NCBI GenBank assembly: GCA_963718375.1
Contig: CAVQZD010000013.1
Location: 1-52,408, forward strand
Origin: RBG-16-64-13 sp963718375
GTDB taxonomy: Bacteria > Actinomycetota > Thermoleophilia > RBG-16-64-13
Direction: 5' to 3'
DNA: 52,408 bases
Positions 23,747-32,126 of the stretch are shown piece by piece; position 1 is the stretch's first letter, and the number at the start of each line of letters is the position of its first letter. The notes under the pieces are model-generated. The model did no database searches, was not told the origin of the DNA, and saw nothing but the letters and a program-made list of their open reading frames with translations. Both the position numbers and the translations under genes were made by a program.

Positions 23747-24721
23747 ATGTTCGGATTCCGGCACATCAAGGTTGACCCCACAGACTTCATCCTGCAATAC
23801 AAGCGCGGCAAGGTCGTACGTGAGGGTGCCGGGCTGTCGTTCGTTTGGTACGCCCCAACTTCGTCTCTCGCGATGGTGCCAATCGGCAGCGTGGACGTCC
23901 CGTTCATGTTCGAAGAGGTGACTGCAGACTTTCAGATGGTCACGGTCCAGGGACGGCTCACCTACAGGGTTGTCGACCCGAGACGGCTCGCGCAGCTCAT
24001 GAACTTCACAGTCAAGACGGCCGACCTGTCCTATGTGTCAGAAGACCCTCAGAAGCTCCCGCAGCGACTCATCGATCACGCCCAAGTGTTGACGCGCTCG
24101 TCGCTGAATTCTCTGTCTCTGCGCGAGACTCTTGGGCAGTCGGACGTCTTGGTGACTTCACTGCGCGAACGCATGGCCGAAGCCGACGCGGTCTCGTCAC
24201 TGGGCGTGGAGGTGCTGGATCTATCGATCCTTGCCGTCAAGCCCTCTCCCGAGACAGCGCGTGCTCTCGAGGCCGAGGCGCGGGAGAACATCCTGCGCGA
24301 GGCGGACGGTGCCATCTACGCTCGTCGCAACGCCGCCGTGGAGCAGGAGCGCGCGATCAAGGAGAACGAGCTCAACACTGAGATCGCTGTGGAGCTCAAG
24401 GAGCGGGAGATCAGAGAGACGCGGATGGCCGCTCAGATTGCGCTTGAGGAGAGCAATAAGGAACTTGTGGCACTCTCTACTGCCAACGAGCGCGAAGAAG
24501 CGGATGCCAAGGCGTATGCTCTGGCCGCAGTCATGAAGGCTCTTTCGCAGGTCGACCCAGGTACCGTGCAGGCGCTGGCCAGCATGGGCATGGATTCTGG
24601 ACGGCTCGTAGCTCTCGCGTTCAAGGAGCTGGCCGAGGGTGCGGACAAGATCGGGCAACTCAACGTCTCCCCCGACCTGTTGCGCGAACTCCTCGCTCGT
24701 GAGGACTCCCAGCAGTCCTAG
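23747..24721 (+). CDS. SPFH/band-7 domain protein
   Basis: 324 residues. The N-terminal FRHIKVDPTDFILQYKRGKVV and VTVQGRLTYRVVDPRRL belong to the SPFH (stomatin/prohibitin/flotillin) fold. This is followed by a long charged helix (about 165-245; many Glu/Arg/Ala, for example EQERAIKENELNTEIAV) expected to form a coiled coil and oligomerise at the membrane. There is no clear transmembrane helix, so membrane contact may be peripheral. GGGGAGAGGG precedes ATG 23747. It forms a three-gene unit with an NAD-kinase-like protein (2-base gap) and an RDD membrane protein. Confidence 0.8.
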   Translation: MFGFRHIKVDPTDFILQYKRGKVVREGAGLSFVWYAPTSSLAMVPIGSVDVPFMFEEVTADFQMVTVQGRLTYRVVDPRRLAQLMNFTVKTADLSYVSEDPQKLPQRLIDHAQVLTRSSLNSLSLRETLGQSDVLVTSLRERMAEADAVSSLGVEVLDLSILAVKPSPETARALEAEARENILREADGAIYARRNAAVEQERAIKENELNTEIAVELKEREIRETRMAAQIALEESNKELVALSTANEREEADAKAYALAAVMKALSQVDPGTVQALASMGMDSGRLVALAFKELAEGADKIGQLNVSPDLLRELLAREDSQQS

Positions 24722-24723
24722 CC

Positions 24724-25662
24724 ATGCAGCGACTCACTGATAACAAGATCGTGCTCGTCGTAAGGCGCACGCGATTGGACGAGCTGATAGCGCGCTTCAA
24801 CACGCGTGAACAGGCGCGCTTCTACGTCGAGCACCTGGGAGCCGACTTCTCCGACTACGAGCAGGAGGACGAGACCTACCGGCGCGCCAGACGAGCCACC
24901 GAGTCCAGTCTCAGGCGGCTTGGTCTGCTGCAGGTACTCGATCGCGACTTTCTGACGAACTTCATCTTCGGACCCGCCGATACTGTCGTGGTCCTCGGTC
25001 AAGATGGCTTGGTTGCCAACGTGCTCAAATACCTGAACGGTCAGCCGGTGGTGGGCGTCAATCCGGACCCAGCCCGCTGGGAAGGGGTGCTCTTGCCCTT
25101 CGAGGTGTCGGACCTCGAGCTGCTCGTGCCCGAGGTGTTCGCCTCCAAACGCCCCCTGAACGCTGTGACCATGGCAGAGGCGAAGCTCAACACCGGCGAG
25201 ACCTTGCTTGGTGTGAACGACCTCTTCATCGGGCCCCGCAGTCACACTTCGGCACGTTACACGATCCAGAGCGGCGCTCGCACGGAGACGCATTCTTCCA
25301 GCGGCATCATCGTCTCGACCGGGTTGGGGTCGACAGGTTGGCTCCGCAGCGTCCTTGCTGGGGCAACCGGCATCGCCTCATCCCTGAGCGGTCACGCGGT
25401 GAGGGTCGAAGACAAGGGTTCATTCGCCTGGAACGCTGAGTACCTCTACTTCTCAGTCCGCGAGCCCTGGCCCAGTAAGGCATCGGCCGCGGGCATGACC
25501 TTCGGCAAGGTCACTCCACGCAAGCCACTGGTCTTGGTCTCGCAGATGCCAGAACACGGCGTCATCTTCAGCGACGGCATCGAGTCGGATTTCTTGCACT
25601 TCAACTCGGGGACCCAGGCCGTCATCGGATTGGCCGCCACCAAAGGGAATCTTGTAGCGTAG
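24724..25662 (+). CDS. NAD kinase-like protein
   Basis: 312 residues resembling the NAD/diacylglycerol-kinase superfamily. VVVLGQDGLVANVLKYL takes the place of the GGDG loop (here G-Q-D-G), VVGVNPDPARWEGVLLPF follows, and the later GVNDLFIGPRSHTSARY and GIIVSTGLGSTGW are the family's NE/D and substrate-loop blocks. It might phosphorylate NAD or another dinucleotide, or have lost activity given the altered loop. The C-terminal half (HGVIFSDGIESDFL) is also typical. Immediate linkage to the SPFH gene suggests a joint membrane-associated task. ATG 24724. Confidence 0.7.
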   Translation: MQRLTDNKIVLVVRRTRLDELIARFNTREQARFYVEHLGADFSDYEQEDETYRRARRATESSLRRLGLLQVLDRDFLTNFIFGPADTVVVLGQDGLVANVLKYLNGQPVVGVNPDPARWEGVLLPFEVSDLELLVPEVFASKRPLNAVTMAEAKLNTGETLLGVNDLFIGPRSHTSARYTIQSGARTETHSSSGIIVSTGLGSTGWLRSVLAGATGIASSLSGHAVRVEDKGSFAWNAEYLYFSVREPWPSKASAAGMTFGKVTPRKPLVLVSQMPEHGVIFSDGIESDFLHFNSGTQAVIGLAATKGNLVA

Positions 25663-25675
25663 GGGGCGCTGCTAC

Positions 25676-26395
25676 ATGAACGACTATCTTGCTCGGCGGG
25701 TTGGCTCCTTTGTCGTCTATCTACTCATCGCGGTGGCTGTGTGGGGCTACTACCGCTCTCGGACCTCTTCTCCGGCCGATCGCTACTCGACCTTCGGCCC
25801 CCGCTTCTGGGTCGGCGCGGTCGACAGCTGTGTCCTGTGGCCGGTCAGCTTCATAGCCGCAGTGATTCTCACGAGCGACGTTTCGAGCGCTCTAGCAGCA
25901 GCGGTCCTGGTGGTGCAGAGTCTCGCGTGGTTGGCGTACACAGTGGCGATGCACGCGCTCAGAGGGCAGACCGTCGGCAAGATGGTCACCAAGGTTCGAG
26001 TGGTCGACAATCAAACAGAAGCAAGCATCTCGTGGAGACAAGCATTTCTGCGAGAGAGCATCCCCATAGTGCTTGGTCTTGGTTCGCTGGTCTGGCAAGT
26101 GCTCCATCTCTTGGATGGGAGTTGGGATTACGGTACTCCTCTGGCTAGCGAGTCGGCGATGGGCGCCGGGACCTTCTGGCTTCTGGCGTCGTTGCCCATG
26201 TTGTGGTTTGTGGTCGAGGTGCTCACCATGCTCACGAACAAGAAGCGGCGCGCCCTGCACGACTTCATCGCAGGCACAGTGGTGGTCAGGACCAACATGG
26301 CCGTCGAGGAGGCTTCGGTAGGCGAGGTGTCGGGCGACGAGGCCTCCATCAGCAGACTGGCCCGTCGGACCCAAGGCTGGCGCGGTGACGAGTAG
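25676..26395 (+). CDS. RDD family membrane protein
   Basis: 239 residues with four or more hydrophobic helices. RDD-type signatures are RFWVGAVDSCVLWPVSFI, LRGQTVGKMVTKVRVVDN and RRALHDFIAGTVVVR; the usual Arg-Asp-Asp order appears relaxed. These proteins are of mostly unknown function, some act as sodium/proton or osmolyte transporters. It follows the NAD-kinase-like gene by 13 bases with GGGGGC before the ATG, completing the SPFH/kinase/RDD unit. A short hydrophilic tail follows the last helix. Confidence 0.8.
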   Translation: MNDYLARRVGSFVVYLLIAVAVWGYYRSRTSSPADRYSTFGPRFWVGAVDSCVLWPVSFIAAVILTSDVSSALAAAVLVVQSLAWLAYTVAMHALRGQTVGKMVTKVRVVDNQTEASISWRQAFLRESIPIVLGLGSLVWQVLHLLDGSWDYGTPLASESAMGAGTFWLLASLPMLWFVVEVLTMLTNKKRRALHDFIAGTVVVRTNMAVEEASVGEVSGDEASISRLARRTQGWRGDE

Positions 26396-26541
26396 CCGAT
26401 GAACTTGCGTCTTCGACCTTACGGAGCGGGCAAGATCTCTGGGGGCCGACTGCTAGCGCGCGTCGTCTTGCTTGCGGCGGTCTTTGCCGCCCATCTCATG
26501 ACGTCTGTCTCACCCTGCACTTCGCCACGAAGGGAGGGCCC

Positions 26542-27507
26542 ATGAAAGCAGTGATATTCACCAGGTACGGCGCGGCTGACGTTCTCGAACTACGCGATGT
26601 GCCCAGGCCCGCTCCGGGGCCGAAGGAGGTCCTGGTTAGAGTCCGCGCCGTGGCCATCAACGACTGGGACTGGCAGGCCCTGCAAGGCAGGCCCTTCGTC
26701 AACCGGCTGATGTTCGGCCTGCGGAAGCCGAAGAAGCAGATACTAGGCTCCGACGTCGCGGGGGTGGTGCAAGCGGTGGGCCAGGATGCCAAGCGGTTCC
26801 GGCCGGGCGATGAAGTGTTCGGAGATCTGAGCGGCCGCTGGGGCGGCTTCGCCGAGTACGTCTGCGCGCGCGAAGAGGAGCTCGCTCCGAAACCAGCCAG
26901 CCTCACCTTCGAGGAGGCGGCGGCCATACCGCAGGCGGCCATGCTGGCCGTGCAGGGGCTGCTTGACACTGGGCGTCTCGGGCAAGGGCAGAAGGTCCTG
27001 GTGAACGGAGCGGGCGGCGGGGTCGGTACCTTCGCCATCCAGATCGCCCGACCTTACGGGGCCGAAACCACCGGCGTCGACAGTGCCGCCAAACTGGCCC
27101 TGCTCGAGTCGCTGGGCTACGACCACGTGCTCGACTATGCACGGGAGGACTTCACCAAGACCGGACAGCAGTACGACCTGATACTCGACGTCAAGACCGA
27201 CCGGCCGATGCGCGCCTACCTGCGCGCCCTTAGGCCCGGCGGCACCTACGCCACAGTGGGCGGCTCGCTGTGGCGCCTGTTCGAGTTCATGTTGCTGGGC
27301 CCGCTTGTCTCTTTGGTGCGCAAGAAGCGGGTACGTGTGGTCTCGTTGAAACCCAACAAGGACCTGGTCTACATGACCGGGCTGGTGGAGGCGGGCAAGG
27401 TCAGACCAGTGGTGGATGGACATTGGACCCTCGACCAAGCGGCCGAGGCCATGCGCTACTTCGGCGAGGGGCGCCACAAGGGCAAGCTGGTCTTAACGGT
27501 CGAGTAG
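26542..27507 (+). CDS. MDR-type NAD(P)-dependent alcohol dehydrogenase/quinone reductase
   Basis: 321 residues. The N-terminal catalytic domain starts MKAVIFTRYGAADVLEL, with ILGSDVAGVVQAVGQDAKRF; the nucleotide-binding loop is VLVNGAGGGVGTFAIQIAK-like (here ending IAR). C-terminal FGEGRHKGKLVLTV completes the fold. There are no zinc-ligand clusters, so it belongs to the zinc-independent quinone-oxidoreductase-like group. GGAGGG at 26533-26538 precedes ATG 26542. It is a paralogue of the frameshifted gene at 22702. Substrate unknown. Confidence 0.88.
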   Translation: MKAVIFTRYGAADVLELRDVPRPAPGPKEVLVRVRAVAINDWDWQALQGRPFVNRLMFGLRKPKKQILGSDVAGVVQAVGQDAKRFRPGDEVFGDLSGRWGGFAEYVCAREEELAPKPASLTFEEAAAIPQAAMLAVQGLLDTGRLGQGQKVLVNGAGGGVGTFAIQIARPYGAETTGVDSAAKLALLESLGYDHVLDYAREDFTKTGQQYDLILDVKTDRPMRAYLRALRPGGTYATVGGSLWRLFEFMLLGPLVSLVRKKRVRVVSLKPNKDLVYMTGLVEAGKVRPVVDGHWTLDQAAEAMRYFGEGRHKGKLVLTVE

Positions 27508-27523
27508 GTGGGGCGGGGCGGGC

Positions 27524-27553
27524 GCGCGCCGTCGGGCCGCCGCGCCGGCGCGC
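27524..27553. terminator. GC-rich hairpin between convergent genes
   Basis: GCGCGCCG (27524-27531) is perfectly complementary to CGGCGCGC (27546-27553) around a GC-rich loop, midway between the end of the oxidoreductase and the end of hicB. No T-tract. Confidence 0.4.
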
Positions 27554-27565
27554 TGTGGGGCGCTG

Positions 27566-27784
27566 CTATTTGGCTGCTACGGTGACCTGCCGCACGACGA
27601 CTTCGTCGGATCGGATGTCGAGGCCGTCTTCAGCCATGCCTCTGGCGTGAAGCTCGAGCGCGCTGCGCATGTTGTCTTCAGCCTCTTTGGCTGTGGCGCC
27701 GGTGGCAATGCAGCCGGGCACCTCGGGAGCGTACGCGGAGTAGTTGCGGCCCGCCTTCTCAATCACTATCGCCACGGTTCTCAT
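27566..27784 (-). CDS. hicB: HicB-family antitoxin
   Basis: 72 residues with the HicB fold: VAIVIEKAGRNYSAYAPEVP, GCIATGATAKEAEDNM and a C-terminal strand. It lacks a DNA-binding extension, so it is the short HicB form. Its ATG overlaps the stop of a HicA reading frame (ATGA), the standard toxin-antitoxin arrangement, but that toxin is N-terminally truncated. HicB normally blocks the HicA mRNA interferase. Confidence 0.85.
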   Translation of the reverse strand: MRTVAIVIEKAGRNYSAYAPEVPGCIATGATAKEAEDNMRSALELHARGMAEDGLDIRSDEVVVRQVTVAAK

Positions 27785-27873
27785 CTTCTTACCACCTTGA
27801 TGCCAGCCTGCCTTGCGATACTGCGGAGTGTACCAGGCGCGAGCTCGTCGCCAAGCCTGCCCGCTACGGTCAC
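27781..27873 (-). pseudogene. hicA: HicA toxin, C-terminal remnant
   Basis: Reading towards lower coordinates, the frame encodes VTVAGRLGDELAPGTLRSIA followed by RQAGIKVVRR and a stop overlapping the hicB ATG. GTLRSI-RQAG is the conserved C-terminal helix of HicA. The N-terminal half, with the catalytic His (GSHH motif), is missing: the frame meets a stop at about 27889, inside the end of the tetR gene. The toxin was thus cut off when this junction formed. A GTG at 27873 could still start a 30-residue peptide. Confidence 0.7.
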
Positions 27874-27877
27874 GCGA

Positions 27878-28546
27878 CTACTGGGACGTCATGTGTCGCT
27901 CGAGGCCGTCCAAGAGCATGTCCAGCCCGAAAGCGAATTCGGCGTCCACATCCCACCCGGGACCGGCGGCGAAGCTCAGCGCCGCTTCCACAAGGTGGGG
28001 GTAGGTCTCCACGGGGAGCTCTCTCGTTGCCTGGGGGCTGTTGGGATCGGCTGCCGCCTGAAGTTGCACGTTGGACTGTTGTCTGGCGAAGCCGTACACA
28101 TAGCTGTCGAGCAGCCAGAAGGCGCGCGAGGCCATGTCCGCCGTGAATCCGGCCTCCCGGAGAGATCCTAGTACCGAATCTATATAGCGAAGCGTGCCTG
28201 GCCCGGGACTCGGCAGCGCGCCTATGAGTATCGCCGCCCAAGGGTGCCGCACCAGCACGTCTCGCACCGACACCGCCCGCCTCCGTGCGGCCGTCTTCCA
28301 GTCGACCCCCTCGCCGGGAAGCTCCACCTCGCTGAGCACCATGTCGGCCATGCCCGCCAGCAGGTCGTCCTTGTTGGCCACGTGGTTGTATAGCGACATC
28401 GCCTCCACGCCCAGCCGCTCGCCGAGCTTGCGCATGGTCAGCGCGTCAATGCCGGTCTCATCCGCGAGGTCCACGGCGGCCCTCAGCACCCGGTCTCTGT
28501 TCAGAGGAGCCCGAGTCTCCGATGCCGCCCGTTTGCCTGCTGTCAT
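27878..28546 (-). CDS. TetR/AcrR family regulator
   Basis: 222 residues. The N-terminal helix-turn-helix is RDRVLRAAVDLADETGIDAL then TMRKLGERLGVEAMSLYNHV; the C-terminal domain (LLDSYVYGFARQQS) resembles TetR-C ligand-binding domains with a broad pocket. ATG 28546 is chosen over an upstream GTG because GGGGAGGA precedes it. It is divergent from the DUF6326 gene, and two identical-type palindromes lie in the shared intergenic space, so it very probably represses both genes. Its 3' end abuts the truncated hicA. Confidence 0.88.
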   Translation of the reverse strand: MTAGKRAASETRAPLNRDRVLRAAVDLADETGIDALTMRKLGERLGVEAMSLYNHVANKDDLLAGMADMVLSEVELPGEGVDWKTAARRRAVSVRDVLVRHPWAAILIGALPSPGPGTLRYIDSVLGSLREAGFTADMASRAFWLLDSYVYGFARQQSNVQLQAAADPNSPQATRELPVETYPHLVEAALSFAAGPGWDVDAEFAFGLDMLLDGLERHMTSQ

Positions 28547-28578
28547 CTGGTGGTCCTCCCCGGCGATGCCAAAACAGC

Positions 28579-28607
28579 TTGACAGACTTACAACGTAAGT
28601 GTAACCT
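28579..28607 (+). promoter_or_regulatory. promoter for the DUF6326 gene
   Basis: Perfect -35 TTGACA (28579-28584), 17-base spacer, weak -10 TAACCT (28602-28607). The first TetR operator lies exactly between the two boxes. Confidence 0.55.
28586..28600. promoter_or_regulatory. TetR operator 1
   Basis: Perfect palindrome ACTTAC-AAC-GTAAGT between the -35 and -10 boxes of the rightward promoter. Same arms as operator 2, centre-to-centre distance 32 bases (about three helical turns). Confidence 0.7.
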
Positions 28608-28617
28608 GCAAGAGCAG

Positions 28618-28632
28618 ACTTACATCGTAAGT
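28618..28632. promoter_or_regulatory. TetR operator 2
   Basis: Perfect palindrome ACTTAC-ATC-GTAAGT just downstream of the -10 box, with flanks (AGACTTAC, GTAAGTGTA) shared with operator 1. Only the three central bases differ. Confidence 0.7.
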
Positions 28633-28653
28633 GTACAACAAGGAGGCCCAAAG

Positions 28654-29100
28654 ATGAAACGCAGCGACAAGATCAAAACGAGTGCGATATGGAAGGACCG
28701 CAGAGTCGTGCTGTCTACGTTGTGGGTGTTCGTGGTGCTCAACTTCCTGTATGCGGACGTCTTCACCCTGTTCTTCGACCCCGCGGCACGCACGGAGACG
28801 GCGGATCTCAGCTCCGGAGCCATCATCTTCTTCGCCGTGATCATGGAGACGGCCATGCTCATGGTCGTCCTCTGCCGGGTGTTGCCGCGGGCATGGAACC
28901 GCTGGACCAACGTCGGCGCCGCGGCGCTGCACACGGCCGTTCTCACCTGGTCGCTGACCGAAGGCGCGGTGACTTCGTTCTACGCCTTCTTCGCGAGTGT
29001 CGAGATCGCCACGCTGTTGTTCGTCATAGGCTACGCATGGTCGTGGCGCGCGCGGGCGGCGACTGAGTCCTTGGCGGTGCGAGGTGCGGCCGCTCGGTGA
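28654..29100 (+). CDS. DUF6326-like four-helix membrane protein
   Basis: 148 residues, four predicted membrane helices: STLWVFVVLNFLYADVFTLF, AIIFFAVIMETAMLMVVLCR, ALHTAVLTWSL and a last one ending LLFVIGYAW. The start (KIKTSAIW) and the YADVF motif fit DUF6326 proteins, which have no assigned function and are often next to TetR regulators. ATG 28654 follows AAGGAGG at seven bases. Expression is expected to rise when TetR releases the two operators. Possibly a small efflux or stress membrane protein. Confidence 0.7.
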   Translation: MKRSDKIKTSAIWKDRRVVLSTLWVFVVLNFLYADVFTLFFDPAARTETADLSSGAIIFFAVIMETAMLMVVLCRVLPRAWNRWTNVGAAALHTAVLTWSLTEGAVTSFYAFFASVEIATLLFVIGYAWSWRARAATESLAVRGAAAR

Positions 29101-29135
29101 CGTCGGCGTTCAAGAGAAGCGTCCCGGAACACAAA

Positions 29136-29159
29136 GGGCGGCCTCATGCGAGGCCGCCC
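29136..29159. terminator. bidirectional terminator hairpin
   Basis: GGGCGGCCTC-ATGC-GAGGCCGCCC, a perfect ten-base-pair stem with a four-base loop, midway between the convergent DUF6326 and P-type ATPase genes. AAA precedes it on the + strand (TTT after it on the - strand). Confidence 0.75.
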
Positions 29160-29169
29160 CGCCGGGCGG

Positions 29170-31785
29170 CTACGCTGATGCGCGACGAGCCCGGCTGCCG
29201 CTTATCGCCTTGAATACCTCAAACCAGGCCACACTGATGACCCCGGCCACGAGGCAGAGCAAAACATCCAGGGCGCTGAGCACCCCGAAACCGAAGAGGT
29301 CCCTTAGGGCGGGCACGTACAGCACCAAGGCCAGTACTGCCAACGCTGCGCCGACTATCCACCAAAGGGCCGCGTTACGGACCCTCAAGGCCGAAAAGGC
29401 GTTCGTCGTCCAAGAACGATTCGTGAAGATGAGCGCAAGATTCGCGAAGATGAGAGCCGTGAAGGTCAGGGCTCGAGCCTTCTCTGTACCCTGACCGGAG
29501 GCCAGTGCGACACCATACAGGACGGCGAGGATAGCGAGCACCACCAGACCCTGCAGTATGCTCAGCCCGAGTACTCTGCGCCCGAACAGGGGTTCCTTGG
29601 CTGGTCTGGGCGGGCGCTGCATCACGCCCTTCTCTTCGGGCTCCGCTTCGAAGGCAACAGAGCAGGCCGGATCGATGAGTAGCTCAAGAAAGACGACATG
29701 GATCGGCGAGAACAGTAAGGGCCAACCTGCAGCCAAGGGGATGAGAGTCAGGCCTATGATGGGCGTGTGTACGGCGAACACATAGGCTATTGCCTTCTTG
29801 AGGTTGTCAAAGATCCGCCGACCCATACGTATCGCGGCTACGATGGACGAGAAGTCGTCGTCCAAGAGGACGAGAGAAGATGCCTCGCGTGCCACATCTG
29901 TGCCCCGCTGTCCCATGGCCACTCCGATGTTCGCAGCCTTCAGCGCGGGCGCGTCGTTCACGCCATCACCGGTCATCGCCACGAGTTCGCCGCGCGCCTT
30001 CAGAGCTCGCACCAACTTGAGCTTCTGTTCGGGCACCATACGGGCGAAGATGTTGCAGTCGCCAAGACGTGCTTGCAGCTCTTCGTCGCTCATCTCCTCG
30101 AGCTCGGGCCCGGTGATGACGTTCTCCGCGGGCCCCAGACCGATCTGCCGGGCGATCGCCCGGGCGGTGCCGGGATAGTCACCCGTGATCATGATCACTC
30201 GGACGCCGGCTGAACGGCATTGAGCGAGCGACTCGGCGACTGCAGGCCGTGGAGGGTCAGACAGACCGACGAGTCCAAGGAACATGAAGTCGAAGTCGTG
30301 CTGCTCTGCGGGCCAGTCTTTGCCCTCGTGCTCGGCTCTGGCCACGCCCAAGACCCTTAGGCCGTCGTCGGCCATCGCGTCGATCTCGCGCGCCAACTCA
30401 GCGCGCCGAGTCGCGTCCAAGTGGCACAGGTCGGCGATGGCCTCAGGAGCGCCCTTGGCCGCGATCATATGTGTGTCGCCGGAGCGAGATGTCCATACGT
30501 GTGACATGGCCAACAACTCACGTGAGAGCGAGTACTCGTGCGCGATCACCCAATCATCGTGCAAGTGCTCCGATTCAGAGAAGTACCGCGTCCCCAGCTC
30601 CTTGAATGCCTTTTCCATCGGGTCGAACGGGTCCGGCTCGCTGGCCAAGATGCCGTACTCGACCAACTGGTGAAAGGCCTCATGCGTGGGATCGTCGAGC
30701 GGGGCGCTCTTGCCCGCCTCGTGCGTCCGCTTCCCCTTGGTGGTCTGCTCGGGCACTGTGAAGGACCTACCCTCGGAGAAGAGCCGGACGATGGTCATGC
30801 GATTCTGCGTGAGAGTGCCCGTCTTGTCGACACACAGCACGGTCGCCGACCCCAGCGACTCCACCGCTGGGATCCTGCGCGTGAGCACGCGTTTCTGGCT
30901 GATGCGCCAGGCACCCAGAGCCAGGAATACCGTGAGTACCACAGGTATCTCCTCAGGCAAGGTGGCCATGGCCAAGGTGATGCCGGCAAGCAGCCCTTCT
31001 GTCCACTGACCGCGGGTGAACCCGTACACGAGCACTACGAGAACGCATACGCTCAGTCCCACCAACGCCATGTTGCGCACAAGCCGCCTGCTGTGACGCT
31101 GCAGGTCGGTCGGCTCGCGTTCGGTGGACTCGAGGGCCACGCCGATGCGGCCTATCTCACTGTGTGCCCCGGTCGCCGTGACTTGGGCCAAGCCGTGTCC
31201 CTGCACCACGAGAGTCCCCGCGAAGACCATAGGCAGGTCGTCGCCTCCTGGCTTGGCGGTCGTGCTCAGATCGGCTGCGCGGTCCAGTGTCGCCAGCTTG
31301 CGCACGGGCACTGATTCGCCGGTGAGCAGTGACTCATCTGCCTGCAGGCCGTCGCTCGAGACCAGGACTGCATCAGCCGGCACGCGATCGCCCTCGGCGA
31401 TCACGACGATGTCGCCGCGCACGACCTCTCTACTGGGGATGTGGATCTGTTCGCCGCCTCTGAGTACCAGCGCTTTGGGGCTGGCCAGATCGCGCAACGC
31501 CTCCAGGGCTCTCTCCGTCTTGCGCTCTTGGTACACGGTGATGCCCATGACCACGAACACGAAGCCAAGAAGCATGGAGGCCTCTTGCAGGTCGCCGAGC
31601 GCCGCATACAGACTGCCTGCGAACACCAACAACAGGAACATGGGCTCTCTGACCACGTCGAAGGCGATGGCCGGCAGACCCCTCTTCTTGCCTGACGGAA
31701 GCTCGTTGGGACCTTCTGTCTTGAGCCTCTCCCCTGCTTCCGCAGGGGCGAGGCCCACCGATTCATCTGTGGCCTTGACGCTCAA
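29170..31785 (-). CDS. cation-translocating P-type ATPase
   Basis: 871 residues, a full-length P2-type ATPase. Actuator motif LLTGESVPVRK, membrane helix 4 with ATLPEEIPVVLTVFLALG, phosphorylation site DKTGTLTQNRM at about 317, hinge and Mg site MTGDGVNDAPALKAAN at about 604-620, and a C-terminal group of about four to six helices. It has no heavy-metal-binding N-terminus or CPC motif, so a light-metal transport (calcium, magnesium or related) is likely; PEEIP differs from the PEGLP of typical calcium pumps. It is last in a run after the zinc-ribbon gene, overlapping it by four bases. Confidence 0.9.
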   Translation of the reverse strand: MSVKATDESVGLAPAEAGERLKTEGPNELPSGKKRGLPAIAFDVVREPMFLLLVFAGSLYAALGDLQEASMLLGFVFVVMGITVYQERKTERALEALRDLASPKALVLRGGEQIHIPSREVVRGDIVVIAEGDRVPADAVLVSSDGLQADESLLTGESVPVRKLATLDRAADLSTTAKPGGDDLPMVFAGTLVVQGHGLAQVTATGAHSEIGRIGVALESTEREPTDLQRHSRRLVRNMALVGLSVCVLVVLVYGFTRGQWTEGLLAGITLAMATLPEEIPVVLTVFLALGAWRISQKRVLTRRIPAVESLGSATVLCVDKTGTLTQNRMTIVRLFSEGRSFTVPEQTTKGKRTHEAGKSAPLDDPTHEAFHQLVEYGILASEPDPFDPMEKAFKELGTRYFSESEHLHDDWVIAHEYSLSRELLAMSHVWTSRSGDTHMIAAKGAPEAIADLCHLDATRRAELAREIDAMADDGLRVLGVARAEHEGKDWPAEQHDFDFMFLGLVGLSDPPRPAVAESLAQCRSAGVRVIMITGDYPGTARAIARQIGLGPAENVITGPELEEMSDEELQARLGDCNIFARMVPEQKLKLVRALKARGELVAMTGDGVNDAPALKAANIGVAMGQRGTDVAREASSLVLLDDDFSSIVAAIRMGRRIFDNLKKAIAYVFAVHTPIIGLTLIPLAAGWPLLFSPIHVVFLELLIDPACSVAFEAEPEEKGVMQRPPRPAKEPLFGRRVLGLSILQGLVVLAILAVLYGVALASGQGTEKARALTFTALIFANLALIFTNRSWTTNAFSALRVRNAALWWIVGAALAVLALVLYVPALRDLFGFGVLSALDVLLCLVAGVISVAWFEVFKAISGSRARRASA

Positions 31786-32060
31786 TCGCCGCCCAGGCCC
31801 CCGAGAAGATCGGACAGGAGCGAAGACCGGCGCCGGCCGCTCAATCCATGCTCGCGCGCACGGTCTCGTTCGTCGTTCCGAGGCTGCTGGACATGCTCCC
31901 CTGCCAATGCAGTGTCAGCGTCTTCTCTGGCCTCGACGGCGATGATCTTCTCGATCTCGCCTCTATCGAGCCACACACCCTTGCAGGACGGACAGATATC
32001 CACTGTCACGCCCGAACGTTCTATCTCTCTAAGCTTGCCACCACAGACTGGACAGTCCAT
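31782..32060 (-). CDS. TFIIB-type zinc-ribbon protein
   Basis: 92 residues from ATG 32060 (GGAGAGG upstream), preferred over an in-frame start at 32090. The N-terminus MDCPVCGGKLREIERSG and then ICPSCKGVWLDRGEIEKI is the zf-TFIIB domain, two CxxC groups for one zinc. The C-terminal half is charged and disordered, ending SSLLSDLLGGLGGD. Its stop overlaps the ATPase ATG, so they are translationally coupled. Role unknown; such proteins often accompany membrane or stress genes. Confidence 0.85.
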   Translation of the reverse strand: MDCPVCGGKLREIERSGVTVDICPSCKGVWLDRGEIEKIIAVEAREDADTALAGEHVQQPRNDERDRAREHGLSGRRRSSLLSDLLGGLGGD

Positions 32061-32126
32061 CGATCCTCTCCTTCGGTCTCGTGAATCCACTACGCCACAG
32101 TCACCTCTTAACGCCGGTCGCGGGCA

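Noticed and set aside
26399..26545. 48-residue ORF with a hydrophobic middle before the MDR gene
   Set aside because: No ribosome binding site, and it overlaps the start of the next gene in another frame; more likely chance.
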